NCBI GenBank assembly: GCA_963575745.1
Contig: CAUYUJ010000345.1
Span: forward strand, 1 to 64,000
DNA: 64,000 nucleotides
Direction of reading: 5' to 3'
DNA from: Prorocentrum cordatum
Lineage: Eukaryota; Sar; Dinophyceae; Prorocentrales; Prorocentraceae
The first letter of the stretch is position 1; every line of letters begins with the position of its first letter. A model generated the notes under the pieces. The model searched no databases and was not told the DNA's origin. It saw nothing but the letters and a program-made list of their open reading frames with translations. Of the stretch, positions 1-13,756 are shown in pieces. The position numbers were made by a program, and so were the translations under genes.

Positions 1-35
1 TCCTCCTCATCATCATCACCACCACCACCACCACC

Positions 36-89
<54 letters not shown>
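1..89. repeat. TCA/CAC trinucleotide microsatellite
   Basis: Pure (TCA)n-(CAC)n-(CAT)n run from the window edge. It has the same repeat class, in the opposite orientation, as the larger GAT array at 480-862. It probably continues left of the window. Confidence 0.95.
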
Positions 90-91
<2 letters not shown>

Positions 92-185
92 GCATATACT
101 GCAACTTGAGCAGACGAATCTCAAGTTGAAAACGATGCATATGTCGATCACTGAAGTTCAGACTAGACAGGGCGCCCAGGATGCC

Positions 186-2468
<2,283 letters not shown>

Positions 2469-4640
2469 TATCCAGCACCCGCAAGCGGATACCGCCTCCA
2501 TGAAGAATAAGCAGCTCAATGATATTGCCTCTGTGGGCCGCGGTTCCAAGGTTGGTTTGGGGGCTGGCACTGCGACCTTCAGTTTCAGGGGGTTCCTTCC
2601 AGCTTCGCTCGCAGATGGAATCCGTCGCATGTTGAAATCAAAGGCTGGGTCCAGGACTGGACGAGTCATGGGGGAGGGGGAAGGAGATGTTGCGTCAGCA
2701 AAAGTTGGACAACCTGATTGTTGATATTCGAGGTTCTCTAGAATCTCAGATGCCAATGGTCGATAGTCTGATCGATGAGACGCTCACGACAGACAGTAAC
2801 TCGGGCCGCGGGTACTTCGGATACGGTAGGCTTCGTTTATACTTCAAGCAGGGGACTCCTGGGAAGTTGCTCTGGGAAGTACGCGCGTTGTTGATGAACA
2901 ACATAACGGGCATCAATCAACCCAGGCTCGAATAGCGTCCAAGCGCCGTCAAGATCGGAGTTGCGATCGCCCCGTGGAAGACGGACCATGATGCGATGCC
3001 AGGTAAGATGACTGCGGTTCGGGGTTGTAAATCTCAGGCGGGCACGACGTGTCGGGGTGAGTTGGGTGGAGGACATCACGGTGCAACGACGATCTGCGCC
3101 AAGCGCGTAGATGACCCCCCTCCTGGAGCGACTGCGGCACAGTTTTCGCCTGCCAAAGGTTGGAGATTGCATGAAGACACTATCAAACGATGGAGCCAAA
3201 CGTGATGTTCGAGGCTTTCCAGCTTGAGGTTGAGTCACAGTGACATATATCGCGTCCTCACGCGGTGGGGACGTGTAATATCCAGAAGCGATCAACTGAC
3301 ACTGTGCATTTCCTAGATAGTGCCTCACTTCTTCTGGTGTCTCCTGTGCAGGGTTGTAGGAGGCGCAGTTCTTTGTTGCGAGGCGCTCGACAGGATATCT
3401 TCACTGAATTTGGATGGTACACGCTTTGGTCTAATGGAAAGAAGCGTGCACTTTGGCATCGGAAAGCTTGGAGAGAGCATCAACGTAAGACGGTGAGAGG
3501 AAGGAGGTTTGTCATCGCATATTTGATGCGTTGCCGTTATCAGTCTATAGCTGCCACATGCTGGCTGCTGCCCCGCGGATGATGGAGAGCATGCCGAGTG
3601 TCACTTTTCTTTGGCGGAAGCCATAGATGGCGAGGTGGCACAGCATGTCGCGCGGGAAGGGGAGGGGATCATTGGTCAGGGTGCTGAGGAGGAGCATGCG
3701 AGAGAACGTGGTGGAGCCAATCGGAGGAGGAATAACAGGGGTGCGGTGATGAGTTCAGCTCTGATCGAGTTTTGTCCGCACTGGAGCATCAAGCCAGCCA
3801 GTGCGTTTCACGAGCGCGAGCCAACTTGCAGGCCCTCGGGAACAGCGTCGTTCCAAGTATTAGACTACATTAGTCATCCATGCAGGGTGGCCTGCAGGGA
3901 TGTCAGTTCGATGGGACCAGCTGCCAGGGTGCTCCAGCTCGTGCTATAGTGACCACGCACTCGTCTCGGCCTCGATCGGTGCCGGCCCGAGGCAGCGTCG
4001 TGAGAAGCCCAAATCGAAACGTACGGAATCGACGTGTAACTGGCGACCTCATTCTGAGCAGGAGTACGGTCAGACAGTGAATCTTGGCATGGAGCGGTTC
4101 TCGTCTGAAGAAGGCCGCGCTGACGCTTTCGTGCTCGGTCCGCCTCGGGGTGGCCGCCAGGCAGCTGGCGACGCATCGGCGGGGCGGAGTTGCAGGGCTG
4201 CGAGGAGCAGGAGGTTGAGTGGACGGAGAGCACGCTGGAGAGCATACCCGAGGAGGAGGGAGACATGGCGGACATTCAAGAGGAGGAGGAGAAGGAGAAG
4301 GAGGAGGAAAAGGGGGAGGAGGAGGAGGAGGAGGAGGAGGAGGAGGGAGTAGGAGGAGATGACGGTCATGAAGCACCCAAGCGACCGAGTTACACAGGCT
4401 ATTCCTGCATGCGGCTGCGATGGTACCGCACAATGCAAGCAGGCCGACGGTGCGATCGAGGAAGCCCTGCCTTCTGTTGAAGTCAAAGGACGAGATGAGG
4501 ACGTTTAGCAGAGAGGCCAAATGGGACGAGCGCAAGCAGTTACGCGGGGTATATCGACCACACAAACGCAGATATCATGCTGAACTTGATTCGCCGGCCC
4601 AACGGGCCAGAGGCGGGTTAAGATCTCGGGTGACTGGTTC
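2469..4640 (+). pseudogene. L0: decayed LINE-like element, gag-EEP part
   Basis: No single frame is open, but three plus-strand fragments match the better copies. At 2687-2935 the peptide has RLRLYFKQGTPGKLLWEVR, like FRIYFKNGTPKDTVWEVR in the L2 gag-like ORF. At 3265-3582, RRFVIAYL follows GKKRALWHRKAW, like the GRRAAILCRGVW...RWVIAIF stretch of the EEP domain in L4. At 3611-3950, REPTCRPSG...FQVLDYI and then SDHALV (third frame, from 3900) are the EEP C-terminal motifs. RT was not found. The copy lies directly after the 3' end of A1 and is the only LINE relic on the plus strand. Frameshifts and stops show long decay. Confidence 0.7.
4266..4352 (+). repeat. GAG/GGA purine microsatellite
   Basis: Uninterrupted (GAG)n-type purine repeat inside the 3' part of L0. 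The Glu- and Leu-rich frames across it have no meaning as proteins. Confidence 0.9.
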
Positions 4641-4945
4641 ACAGTATTCCTAGTTCGCGCGCGCGGGGCGGCCGCTGGGGGTTCCCGCACGAGGAGTGCC
4701 CCGGCAAGGTCCCGGAAGAAGCCCCCAGAGCGCTCCAGACGCGCACCGACAGGGCCCCGAGACGTTTCCGAGAGTCCCAAGAAGGCCAAGGGAGAGTTCC
4801 AAGAAGAGCCAAGAGCGCCCAAGAGGCCCCCAAGATAGTACACCTAGGGTCCGAGATGCCACAAGATTGCTCCAAGACGCCCAAGATGGCCCGCAGACGC
4901 CCCAAGAGGCCTTCAAGAGCACTCTCAAGAGGGCCCCAAGATGTT
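4641..4945. repeat. GC-rich imperfect repeat of CCAAGA-GGCCC type
   Basis: Short degenerate units such as 'gcccaagaggcccccaaga' recur, with higher GC than the flanks. It resembles in composition and word content the 364-bp satellite at 15738-16833. The minus-strand frame is a Gly/Leu/Trp/Ser-rich pseudo-peptide with no domain. Confidence 0.6.
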
Positions 4946-5860
4946 AAAATCATTGCTCGCAGTTCTGTTACGAGAGCGATATCAGCCGTCTGGATGCTTT
5001 GGACTACCGCTTCTCTTTTTCTGTATGTTCGCGGTATCTGAGTTCCGTATCCGCCCACAGCTCGCATTCACAGAAAACGAACATCATCTTTCACAAAAGA
5101 ATTGCAGAATGCAAGTTGTTGTTTAGTTCTAGCTCTGATAGCAAACCGATCTCAAACGTCTCGAAATGTAAGCCGACTGAACCTGATCGTTTCCTGTTGA
5201 GCATTATGCATCCCAGCTTCCTGCCCTTGCCTTTAACTCGAATGAAGTTCGGAAGTCCAACACCTTCTCTCATTAAAAATGGAAGAGTTCAAATAACCCT
5301 CTGGTCGCAGCTGTGGCACCGATTTCGGGCGTCGAGATACTTGAGACTGGTGATGCGCAGCAATTCCAGCCCATTAGTGTGCATCTCAGCTCCGCAGCTG
5401 GCCTGTATCTCAAATGTAATGCAGACGCACATCATCTGGTAAAAAAAATAGTGTTGAAATAATTCTTCAGCCGCAGCTATGCTTGCAGGCCGGATCGGGA
5501 AGTATCGATACCGTAAGCGAATTTACCTGATCACGTTCGCTGTCAAAAAAATGAGCTTCAGCTCCATAGCCGAACAGAGTAGAGGAAACTCACAGGATCT
5601 CTTTGAAAAATCGCAGAGTACGATAGTATGTTGGTCCCAACTCAGGTAGCAGACCATCTACAGCTCGAGCTAAGTTAAGAAACCATATGTTAAGATGACA
5701 CCCAACAGCCGATCCTGCCAGAGTCTTTTTGCACAGCAATGTCCATCCTATCGATCTGAAATGAAAATAACTCGTAGAGCTTCCCTAAGAGCGAAGCGGC
5801 GAAGCTAGAGGGTAATCCTGGCGCGCTGGCGGGCTAGCTGCCCCGAAAAATCTGGACAGA
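4946..5860 (+). repeat. Family A array, ends broken
   Basis: Degenerate ~170-bp A units (for example 5130-5170, 5320-5400) lead to a 3' module fragment at 5690-5765. It is then joined to an inverted 3' end (AACTCGTAGAGCTTCCC followed by 'taagagcgaagcgg', 5767-5850). The 5' hairpin is missing. The head-to-head junction at about 5766 is a rearrangement point. Confidence 0.6.
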
Positions 5861-5900
5861 GTTGTCTTTTTCTGGCCTACTTAGAATTATTTCAACGAAA

Positions 5901-7597
5901 CTGGGAGCCGGCGATAAACCGTCAACCTTGGTTACTGCAGGGAACTCGTAGAGCTTCCTTGCAATATACATGAATGACACGCGGGCGCGGCAATCTCGCA
6001 CCCCGCGCGCGCGAGGGCGCGGTTTCATGGGGGAGGACGTGGAGGGGAAGAATGAGCGAGGACGAGAAGGAGATGGAGGAGGCTGAGGAAGAGAAGGAGG
6101 AGGAGGAGAAGGAGCAGGAGGAGGAGAAGGAGGGGGAGAGGAGGAGGAGGAGGAGGAGGAGGAAGAGGAGGAAGAGGAGGAGGAGGAGGAGGAGGGGAGA
6201 GGAGGAAGAAGAGGAGAAGGAGGGGGGAAGTGGGAGGAGGAGGAGGAGGCGAAGAAGACTAGCGCTCGTGATCATTCCCATTCCAGCAGTCTGCGTCCAG
6301 CTCTGTAGCTTCCGTACAGCTCGATTTAAGACACCGCCTATCCAAAATTTGAAAAGCAGGAATAACTCTTTAGTCGCAGTTCTAAATGCTTTCAAGTTGC
6401 GCTTCCCAGCATATCCTGTCCATTGGTGTATGTCTGACCTCCGCATCTAGCCTGCAGCTCGAAGTGAGCACAGAAAACATGTACAATCTCTCACAAAATA
6501 TTGCAGAATGCTCAGTTGTAGCTCTGGTGGCAGACCAATCTCAGACGTCTCATACTATAGGCGTCTGTGTCTGACGATTTCCTGTTCAGCGGTGTGCTTC
6601 CCAGCTCCCTATCTTGCAACTCCAATCAAGTCAAGCCAAACACCGTCTCTCATAAAAATGAAAGAATGCTGATAACTATTTGGTTGCAGCTCTGATAGCA
6701 GACCGATCTCAGGCGTCTAGACTGTAGACTGATGCTTCGCAGCATTCCCTGTCGATTGGTGTGCATCTCAGCTCCTTAGCTGGCCTAGATCTCGGATTCA
6801 ATTCAGGAAACGCACGTCATCTCTCATATTTTTTTACAGTGCGCATAGTTTCCCAGTCGGAGCTAAGGTTGCAGGACAAATCCAGACGCCTCGATACCGT
6901 AAGCGAATGCACCTGGTGACCTTCTGCTTCGGGAAGCGCTTTCTAGCTCCACAGACAGTCTACAGCTCTAATAAAGTAGGGGAACCTACCATCATCTTGA
7001 AAAACTAGCATAGTACGAATAGTTGTTTGGTGCCAGCTCTGGTAGCAGACCAAGTTCGGGTATCCAGATACTTGAGACTGGCGCTCCTGATGAATGCCTT
7101 TCGATTGCAGTGCCGAACAGATCTGCAGCTCATCTGCAGCTCGAGTTAAGTTCAGAAAATCATCAGAGTACGAACAGTTGTTTGGTCCCAGCTCTGGTAG
7201 CAGACCGATCGCACGCATCCAGATACTTGAGACTAGCGCTCCTGCTGATGTCCGTTCGATTGCTGTGCCGAACAGCTCTGTCGCTCATCTGCAGCTCGAA
7301 TTCACTTAAGAAAAACGACAGCAGCTGCCAAGATGACACTCAACAGCCGATCCCGCCCACCTACTTTTTGATAGTAATATCCACCCCATCGATCTGGGAT
7401 CAAGATGGCGAGCGGGCATAAGATCGAAGATGGGTGGGAAAAATACTGAAGAATGGTTGAATTTCAGAAAAACTGATTTTAAACCAACCAAAGAGATTCA
7501 AAACATGCGTCGAGCTTTTCTGGCCCAATCAGCCCGCCAGCGCGCCAGGATTACTCTCTAGCTTCGCCGCTTCGCTCTTAGGGATGCTCTACGAGTC
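5901..7597 (+). mobile_element. Family A element, copy A2
   Basis: Hairpin at 5902-5942, 5' terminal repeat AACTCGTAGAGCTTCC at 5943-5958, GC palindrome, purine tract 6040-6255 (a milder version of the A1 expansion), about six ~170-bp units, and a 3' module ending GCTCTACGAGTCA at 7597. The 3' module carries 'gccagcgcgccaggatta...gcttcgccgcttcgctc'. No coding content is seen. Confidence 0.8.
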
Positions 7598-8885
7598 AAT
7601 TGTCAATTCGTTAAAGTTTGCCCCCCGATATTCGATGTTGCTCCCGCTTGCCATCTCGATATCGGGTCGATCGGGTGGATATTACTATCATGAAGCACTC
7701 AGGCGGGATCGGCTGTCCAGTGTCATATTGGAAGGCGTTGTCGGTTTTCTTTATTTAACTCGAGCTGCAGATAAACTACAGAGCTGTTCGGCACAGCAAT
7801 CGAAAGGAAATCATCAGGAGCGCTAGTCTCGAGAATCCAGATGCCTGAGACCGGTGTGCTACCAGAGCTGAGACCAAAAAACTATTCGTACTCTGCGAAT
7901 TATTTCAGAGATACTGATCTTTTTCTCTTCTTCACTCGAGCTGTAGGCTGGCTATGGAGCTGAGCAACACTCTCCGAAACAGGGAGTAATCGGGCACATT
8001 TGCTTACGGTATCGAGACGTCTGAGTTTGGCCTGCAACCATAGCTGCGACTGAACAACTACTCGGGCTGTACAATTTTTACAAGAGACAATGTGGGTTTT
8101 TCAATTGAATTCGAGCTCTAGGCCAGCTACGGAGCTGAGATGCACACCAATTGACAGGGAATGCTGAGAAGCACCAGTCTAATGTATCTAGACGCCTGAG
8201 ATCGGTCTGCTACCAGAGCTGCGACCAAATAACTATTTGCACTCTTCCACTTTCATGAGAGACGGCGGTGGATTTCTGTAGTAATTCGGGTCATAGGCAA
8301 GCTAGGGAGCTGAGAAGCAGACCGCTCGACAGGAAATCATCAGACACAGTCGCCCACAGTATCGAGACGTCTGAGATTGGTCTGATGCCCGAGCTAGAAC
8401 TGAACAACTACATGCACTCTGCAGTTTTTCGTGAGGGATGAGAGATGGCGCTTGCTTTCTGTAGCCAATTCGAGCTGTCGGCTAGATACGGAGCTCAGAT
8501 ATACGCCAATCGACAGGGAATGCTGAGAAGCGCTAGTTCAAAGCATTTAGACGGCTGAGATCGGTCTGTTACCAGAACTGCAAGTAAAAAACTATTTGCG
8601 CCCTTTCGATTCTAGACAGATGGTGTTGGTTTGCTCAACTTATTTCGAGCTGCAGGCAAGCTACAGAGCTGGAGAGGACGGAAATGCAAGCGGTAGTCCG
8701 CAGCATCACGAACTCGAGCTGCGGACAAGCAAGGAGCTGTGAAGCACCCTCGCGATCGCGCGCGCAATCGCACCCTCGCGCGCGCGAGGAATGCGAGATT
8801 GTCGCTCAGTTGCCGTTCGTGTATATCGCAGAAAGCTCTACGAGTTCCCGGCGGTAACAAAGGCTGACGGTTCACCGCCGGCTTT
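7598..8885 (-). mobile_element. Family A element, copy A3, inverted
   Basis: The same modules in reverse order: the 3' module (7650-7740, 'ggcgggatcggctg'), reversed array units (7740-8660), the GC palindrome and purine-poor block (8740-8830), then GCTCTACGAGTTCCCGGCGG and the hairpin (about 8835-8882). Its outer 3' repeat is missing. It lies tail to tail with A2, so 5901-8885 forms an inverted pair of about 3 kb. Confidence 0.75.
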
Positions 8886-9057
8886 GAGTGGCGAGGGGAG
8901 AAGATCGAGCATTGGATCAAAATATTAGAACTCTGACGTTTCTTGAATTTCGAGAAACATTGCCTTGCAAGCCGAAACTTTTCGAGCCAACTCGCCCCCA
9001 GCGCGCCGGAATCACTCTCTAGCTTCGCGGCTCCGCTCATTGGGAAGCTCTACGAGT
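8886..9057 (+). repeat. Solo family A 3' end
   Basis: Only the last ~170 bp of a family A element: 'caactcgcccccagcgcgccggaatca' then GGGAAGCTCTACGAGTCAC. The array and 5' end are absent. Confidence 0.65.
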
Positions 9058-9394
9058 CACTAGGGAATGCAACTTCGGAGTTCCAACACGAACAGTTCAA
9101 TCTCTCAGAATCTTTCAAACCGACCCCGGATCGTCAAATTGTCCGCCCGAGCCGGATCGGCCAACTAGCTTCACCCCGCACCGGAATTAATGTGAATCAT
9201 CGATGTCAAGAACATTACCCGAAGCCGAAATTCCACTAGCTCATCCCATATACCTAAAAACGGCTTCATGCTCATACTACCTTCTAGAGAGCTGCAGGCA
9301 CTGGGAGCCGGCGGTAAGCCGACCAGGTTACTGCCGGGACCCCATTGTAAATATAACAGAACCGAAAGTGTTATCTTGCCTGAGTTAACCACGA
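9058..9394 (+). repeat. Family B fragments with one hairpin
   Basis: 9105-9200 is the B 3' part ('ttgtccgcccgagccgg...caactagcttcaccccgc'). 9299-9342 is an intact hairpin module ending TTACTGCCGGGACCCC. The pieces between do not form a complete element. Confidence 0.5.
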
Positions 9395-9760
9395 GTTCGA
9401 AGCCGAATTCCTGATTGAAGAACTCATTATCGGTTATTCAGAACGGGCCCAACGTCGTTCTTTAACCCGGAGTTCGGGCCCAAACCCGAAGTCTTCGTTC
9501 AAGTTTGGGCGCGAACACTCTGCATCATCGGCGCACGGGCCCTATCGATCGAATAACTACACCTGATGTGCCAAGTTTGAGCCCGAACTCGAACTCTCAG
9601 TTCGAGTTTGGACATCAACTATCGCACATACGTCTTTTTAGCCCATAGTTTGGGATCGTCCTCGAACTCTGAAAACTAACAAATTTCGGAAGAATGCTCC
9701 AGTGTAGAATTCCGGCTGAACTCGAACTCCGGTTCAAGTTAAGGCCGGAACTACCGAAAT
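9395..9760. repeat. Unassigned block rich in CGAACTC palindromes
   Basis: Repeated words AACCCGAA, CGAACTCGAACT and AGTTCGAGTTT. One inverted pair at about 9577-9608 (CCGAACTCGAACT / AGTTCGAGTTTGG) pairs at 12 of 13 positions. No ORF of note and no similarity to the A, B or LINE modules. Confidence 0.45.
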
Positions 9761-10474
9761 AAGAACTCTCCCAGAGGGTTGTTCGGGCGCGATCTCACGA
9801 ACGATCAACTCTATCCATCGATGCCGTTGTTCGATTTCCCCCTGGGGCGCGCGCGCAGCCACGTTGGTTGTTCGAAGCGAACTGAACCGAACAACTCTGG
9901 TTGACGGTTTACCGCCGGCCCCCATTGGCCCACCCGGCTCGGGCGGACAATGTGATCACCTGGGGTCGGTTTTTTGAAGATTCTGAGAGATTTAACAGTT
10001 CGTCATGAGAATCATTATTTTCCTCACGCGTAGTGGGTTATGCCGCGTCTGCCTGTGAATTCTTAGGTCCGTAGCTGCCAAATTACTGTTAGAAGACGTG
10101 GAGGAACCGACGCCGTATCAAACCCGAACAGACATGTTTGCGAGTTGACAAGCTGATATTCGAGATCGCTCCCTTCTCGTAATCTGAGCACTGACCTGCG
10201 CGTTGAGAACTCTACGAGGTGTCTGGCGGTAACCTGGTTGACGGAATACCGTCGGCTTCGATTTGGCCATTCCGGCCCGGGCGGACAATGTGGGAACTTT
10301 GGGTCGGTTGGGCAAACATTGCAAGAGATTTAATAATTTGTTATGAGAACCAAAAAATACAGGTTTTCAAGCTGATACTCGAGAAAGCTTTCTCCGCGTA
10401 ATATAAGCAATAGTTCGCGTTTCGAGAGCTCTACGAGGGTCCAGGGGGTAGCCTGGTCGACGGTTTACCGCCAG
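9761..10474 (-). repeat. Two tandem inverted family B copies
   Basis: The first copy (about 9900-10250) runs from 'ctcgggcggacaatgtg' to GAACTCTACGAGGTG plus hairpin (TCTGGCGGTAACCTGG...). The second (about 10252-10474) repeats this order and ends AGAGCTCTACGAGGG plus hairpin. Both are minus-oriented. 9761-9895 is weakly related B sequence. Confidence 0.65.
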
Positions 10475-10772
10475 TTCCAGTTCAGAAAACCGACAGTACC
10501 TGCCAAGATGACACTCAACAGCCCATCCCGCCCACATGCTTTTTGATAAAAATATTTACGGATCGTCCTCAGATCAAGGAATCAGGTCGAACATGGGGAA
10601 ACATATATTAGAACTCGAATGAATGGTTGAATCTCGAGAAAATAACTTTAAGCAGGCCACCAAAAACAAAACACCCATCGAGATTTTCCCAGCTAGCCCG
10701 CCAGCGAGCCGGGATGACCTTCTAGCTTCGTCGTTTCGCTCTTAGGGTAGCTATACAAGTCATTATTCGGAT
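10475..10772 (+). repeat. Family A 3' module, solo
   Basis: 'cagcccatcccgcccacatgctttttgat' through 'gccagcgagccgggatgac' and a degenerate terminal repeat near 10745-10765. No array precedes it. Confidence 0.6.
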
Positions 10773-11520
10773 CTCTACTTTTGTTGCTTGACTCTCAGGG
10801 AAGCTCAAGTCATTTTACAAGATTGAAAACTCAAAAAATCAATGTTTCGAATTTATACGAAGCTCCACCCCGCGCCGGAACTCCTCTGGCCCATCGATGC
10901 CGAAGAGCTCTACAAGGTATGGGAGCCGGCAATAAGCCGTCAACAGGTTACCGCCGGCGCCCTCGCAGAGCAGCTCTTGACACGCGAAGTAGTGCTCAGA
11001 ATACGCCGAGGAAGCTTGCTTGCACATCAGCTTGAACACTTTTTTTTGGCGGGAAAAGAAGAAGAAGAAGAAAGAAAGAAGAAGAAAAGAACAAAAAGAA
11101 GAACAAGAAGAAAAAAAAACAAAAACGATTTCTATACGAAGTTCGCTCCGCCAAATGTTCCGATAGTAATACTACAGCTACGGGTCTAAGAATTCGAGCG
11201 CCCAGAACCCCATAACCTACCACAGATTAAAAGAGGATACTGAGGCTGTCTAGCTCTCTATCTGCTTGAGTTAAGCATACGAAACCATTATCATCCGGAA
11301 AATGCATCCCGACAGCCGACTAGAATTGCACCTTAAAAGCGGCATCATCGACTGCAGGGAACAAACATCGGCGTTCTCAAAACAAGTTTTCGAATCCCCC
11401 CCCAAAAAAAAGTTGTCACACTGTCCGTCCTAGCGGGGTCGGCCAACTGGCTCCACTTCGCGCCGGAATTCTTCCAGCTCACCGATGCCGAAGCTCTACG
11501 AGCTACTAGCTCAGCCTGCG
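10773..11520 (+). repeat. Family B copies with GAA-rich tract
   Basis: A B 3' end (AGAGCTCTACAAGGTA, to 10919) abuts a hairpin (about 10921-10960) and a B 5' half (to about 11240). That half is interrupted by a GAA/AAG purine tract at 11053-11130. A further B 3' half (about 11330-11514) ends GAAGCTCTACGAGCTA. The B end meets the next hairpin with no spacer, so B units can lie in tandem. Confidence 0.6.
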
Positions 11521-11694
11521 CTGGAAGTTCTCTAGCTCCTCGGTGTTGAAGGGCTCTGTGGCATTGCGAGGGGTGGGTGTTCGATCCTGGGTATGACGCC
11601 GACTCGAATACACAGTAACCGGAACTTCAGGTTCGGCCAGTATCTCCTGACTGAACAACTAAGCTGCCTCCTTGTTTCACCCAGGGTTCGGCCG
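11521..11694. other. Unassigned spacer
   Basis: No ORF of note and no match to the A, B or LINE modules. It contains a single GTTCGATCC word that resembles a pol III B box but has no A box or cloverleaf. Confidence 0.4.
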
Positions 11695-11720
11695 AAAACT
11701 GGAAGCCGGCGGTAAACTGT

Positions 11721-12613
11721 CAACCAGGTTTTGTTGCGCCTTTGCTGGGACCATCATGACCACTGAGGCCAGGCCCAACGAAGTCTCAGGCGAAGCGAAG
11801 CCTCTTAGTTGTCAAGCAAGCAGTCAGCTCTTATTTCACAACAGCGAAGCTGTTGGAATAAAAGAGAATCAGAAGCATGCGAAGACAACAATAAAACGCA
11901 AAATGCACACTCAAATATCAATAATAAAAGATCCGACAGAACAGCGGAGATGTGGATATAGAAATAAGAGAAATGAGAAAATGAGGCCAGCCGGGTGTGA
12001 CTTAAACAAGCGAATGACCAAAGAAGTTCTGCACAACCTGTGGGAGCACATCGCAGATGCGCTCCGCCGCTGATACCTCTGCATCTGTCACCGTGGCACA
12101 TGGTGGGAGACACCAGGCTGCATCATAAACATCCTTGTAGGTGATGTCAGTCCGCGAGAAATATACACATGCTCCGCAGACCGATTTGTAACCACACACC
12201 ACAGGCACTTCCGCGGCCGCACACACCCCCATCAAAGCCCGCTGTGCTAAGGCAAGGAGTAAAACACTGAGATTCGAAGTCACTGAGGTAGTAGAAATTG
12301 GCGTACACATGGCCCTGGCAGGCCTGATGAGTCAGTAGGTCAGGCCTGTGGTTCCATTCTCGAAAGGAGTGAGAGAAGAAGTCTGGGCCAGCCTCAGGAG
12401 GCCGCACCGAATACATACTCTGCAAACCGTCCAACACATGAATAAGAATATCCACGTCTTCGATAAATCTGAGAAAACACTTTCCATCTCCCGCACAGCC
12501 AGTTTATCACTCATAAGGGGGCCCCCTTGGATGTCCAGTGGTATCCCACCCGCTTCAAGATCCCGTTGTGTACATCGCATGGTATGTAAAGCTATACGTT
12601 TTTATCCCCCCAT
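11721..12613 (-). mobile_element. E1: 5'-truncated LINE tail with RNase H-like remnant
   Basis: The left flank is the first half of a hairpin (GCCGGCGGTAAACTGT) followed by the target copy CAACCAGGTT (11721-11730). Minus-strand fragments give the permuted RNase H order. First comes FSHSFREWNHRPDLLTH (a decayed HFFREGNERADKLSW), then FDGGVCGRGSACGVWLQIG, then TDAEVSAAERICDVL (compare TQAELAAAHSLLNGI in L4). Frames shift between these pieces. A second target-like copy, CAACCAAGTT (12614-12623), closes the insertion. The 3' tail (left) is 'ttgttgcgcctttgctgg', of the CGCAAA-CCGCAA type. Confidence 0.7.
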
Positions 12614-12900
12614 CAACCAAGTTTTTTTGCGGTTTGCGGTCTCGCTACCCAGGCCCTCATGGGGCAGCGAGCAAACTCCAATGAGCCAGGACAACGACCT
12701 TCAAGTACAAGGGACCTTCTTGAGGACCATGCATGTACAAAGCAAATGAGACCACATACGAACGACCTGCTTTGAGGCAACTGCACTGTCGATCAGAGCT
12801 ACGAGTGACCTACCTTGAGGCACCAAGTACCAAGTCAGAATGCTTGAAGCTACCTTGATGAATGAAATAATTGTAAATGACTCAATGTTGAACGTCTCAA

Positions 12901-13345
12901 TGTCTCAATAAGCGCAAAATTGCACGAATTGAATTGAAGGGCATAAAATATCTCAATGTTTCATCTCAATGATCTCTCCGAGACTGCCAAGAGGGCGCCA
13001 CGCAAGAAGGGGCACACACAGCAAGGTGATTCGCGAAGACACACGAGAATCACACTGGAAACTGTCAGCATAAACCTCACGCAATGAATTATCAGTTATC
13101 AATGACTCAATGTTGACAACCCAATGTCTCAATAATCACAACATGCATGAATTGATCAATGTCGCAATAAGCAAAATTGCACGAATTGAGTTGGAAGGCC
13201 TGAAATATCTCAATGTTTCATCTCAATGATCTCTCCGAAACTGCCAAGAGGGCGCCACGCAAGAAGGGGCACACACAGCAAGGTGATTCGCGATGACACA
13301 CGAGAATCACAGTAGAAACTGTCAGCATAGACCTCTCGCAATGAA
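12901..13345. repeat. Tandem duplication, ~190-bp unit, period ~259
   Basis: Two near-identical copies (12901-13090, 13160-13345) share 'ctgccaagagggcgccacg' and 'aaggtgattcgcga'. Words of the type TCTCAATG and ATTGAATTG recur on both sides, so the whole E2 body is a degenerate repeat. Confidence 0.85.
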
Positions 13346-13380
13346 TTATCAATGACTTGATGATTAACGTCTCAATGTCT

Positions 13381-13411
<31 letters not shown>
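13381..13411 (+). repeat. Poly(A) run
   Basis: About 30 consecutive A. On the minus strand it is poly(T), inside E2 rather than at its end, so it is not the tail of a retrocopy on that strand. Confidence 0.9.
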
Positions 13412-13413
<2 letters not shown>

Positions 13414-13756
13414 ACAACACGCATAAATCGAGCAAAGTACAGACACACGATGTGCACGGTAAGCAGAATGTACAGCGTGCACAAATGAAGCGGAGTCCAG
13501 ACGTGAGAGAACATCACAGACCATGATTCAAACTGACACCATATTACAGACGACCGCGGAGCCAGGCCAAACGCCTCCTCCGCGATCGGAAGAAACTTGA
13601 ACTGAACTTGAATTGAATGTCTCATTGCATTGAGCTTGAATTGAACTTAAAACCAGCGTCTCATTGCATTGAACTCGAATTGAGCGTCTCACTGCCTTCA
13701 ACGAAACCTGAACTTATCATTGTCACAATGTCGGACTGATCATTAGCAACCAGGTT

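Larger units (their letters stand above)
12624..13756 (-). mobile_element. E2: non-coding retroelement in the same target site
   Basis: Bounded by CAACCAAGTT (12614-12623) and CAACCAGGTT (13747-13756), after which the second half of the hairpin (ACCGCCGGGAG) resumes. The 3' end (left) is TTTTTGCGGTTTGCGG with a hairpin just inside it (CTCGCTACCC 12641-12650 / GGGCAGCGAG 12662-12671). The body has no convincing ORF. It holds a tandem duplication (12901-13090 and 13160-13345) and a run of about 30 A at 13381-13411. Confidence 0.65.

Noticed and set aside
11560-11600. GTTCGATCC word like a tRNA B box, possible tRNA-derived SINE.
   Set aside because: No A box at the right distance, no acceptor-stem pairing and no cloverleaf could be drawn.
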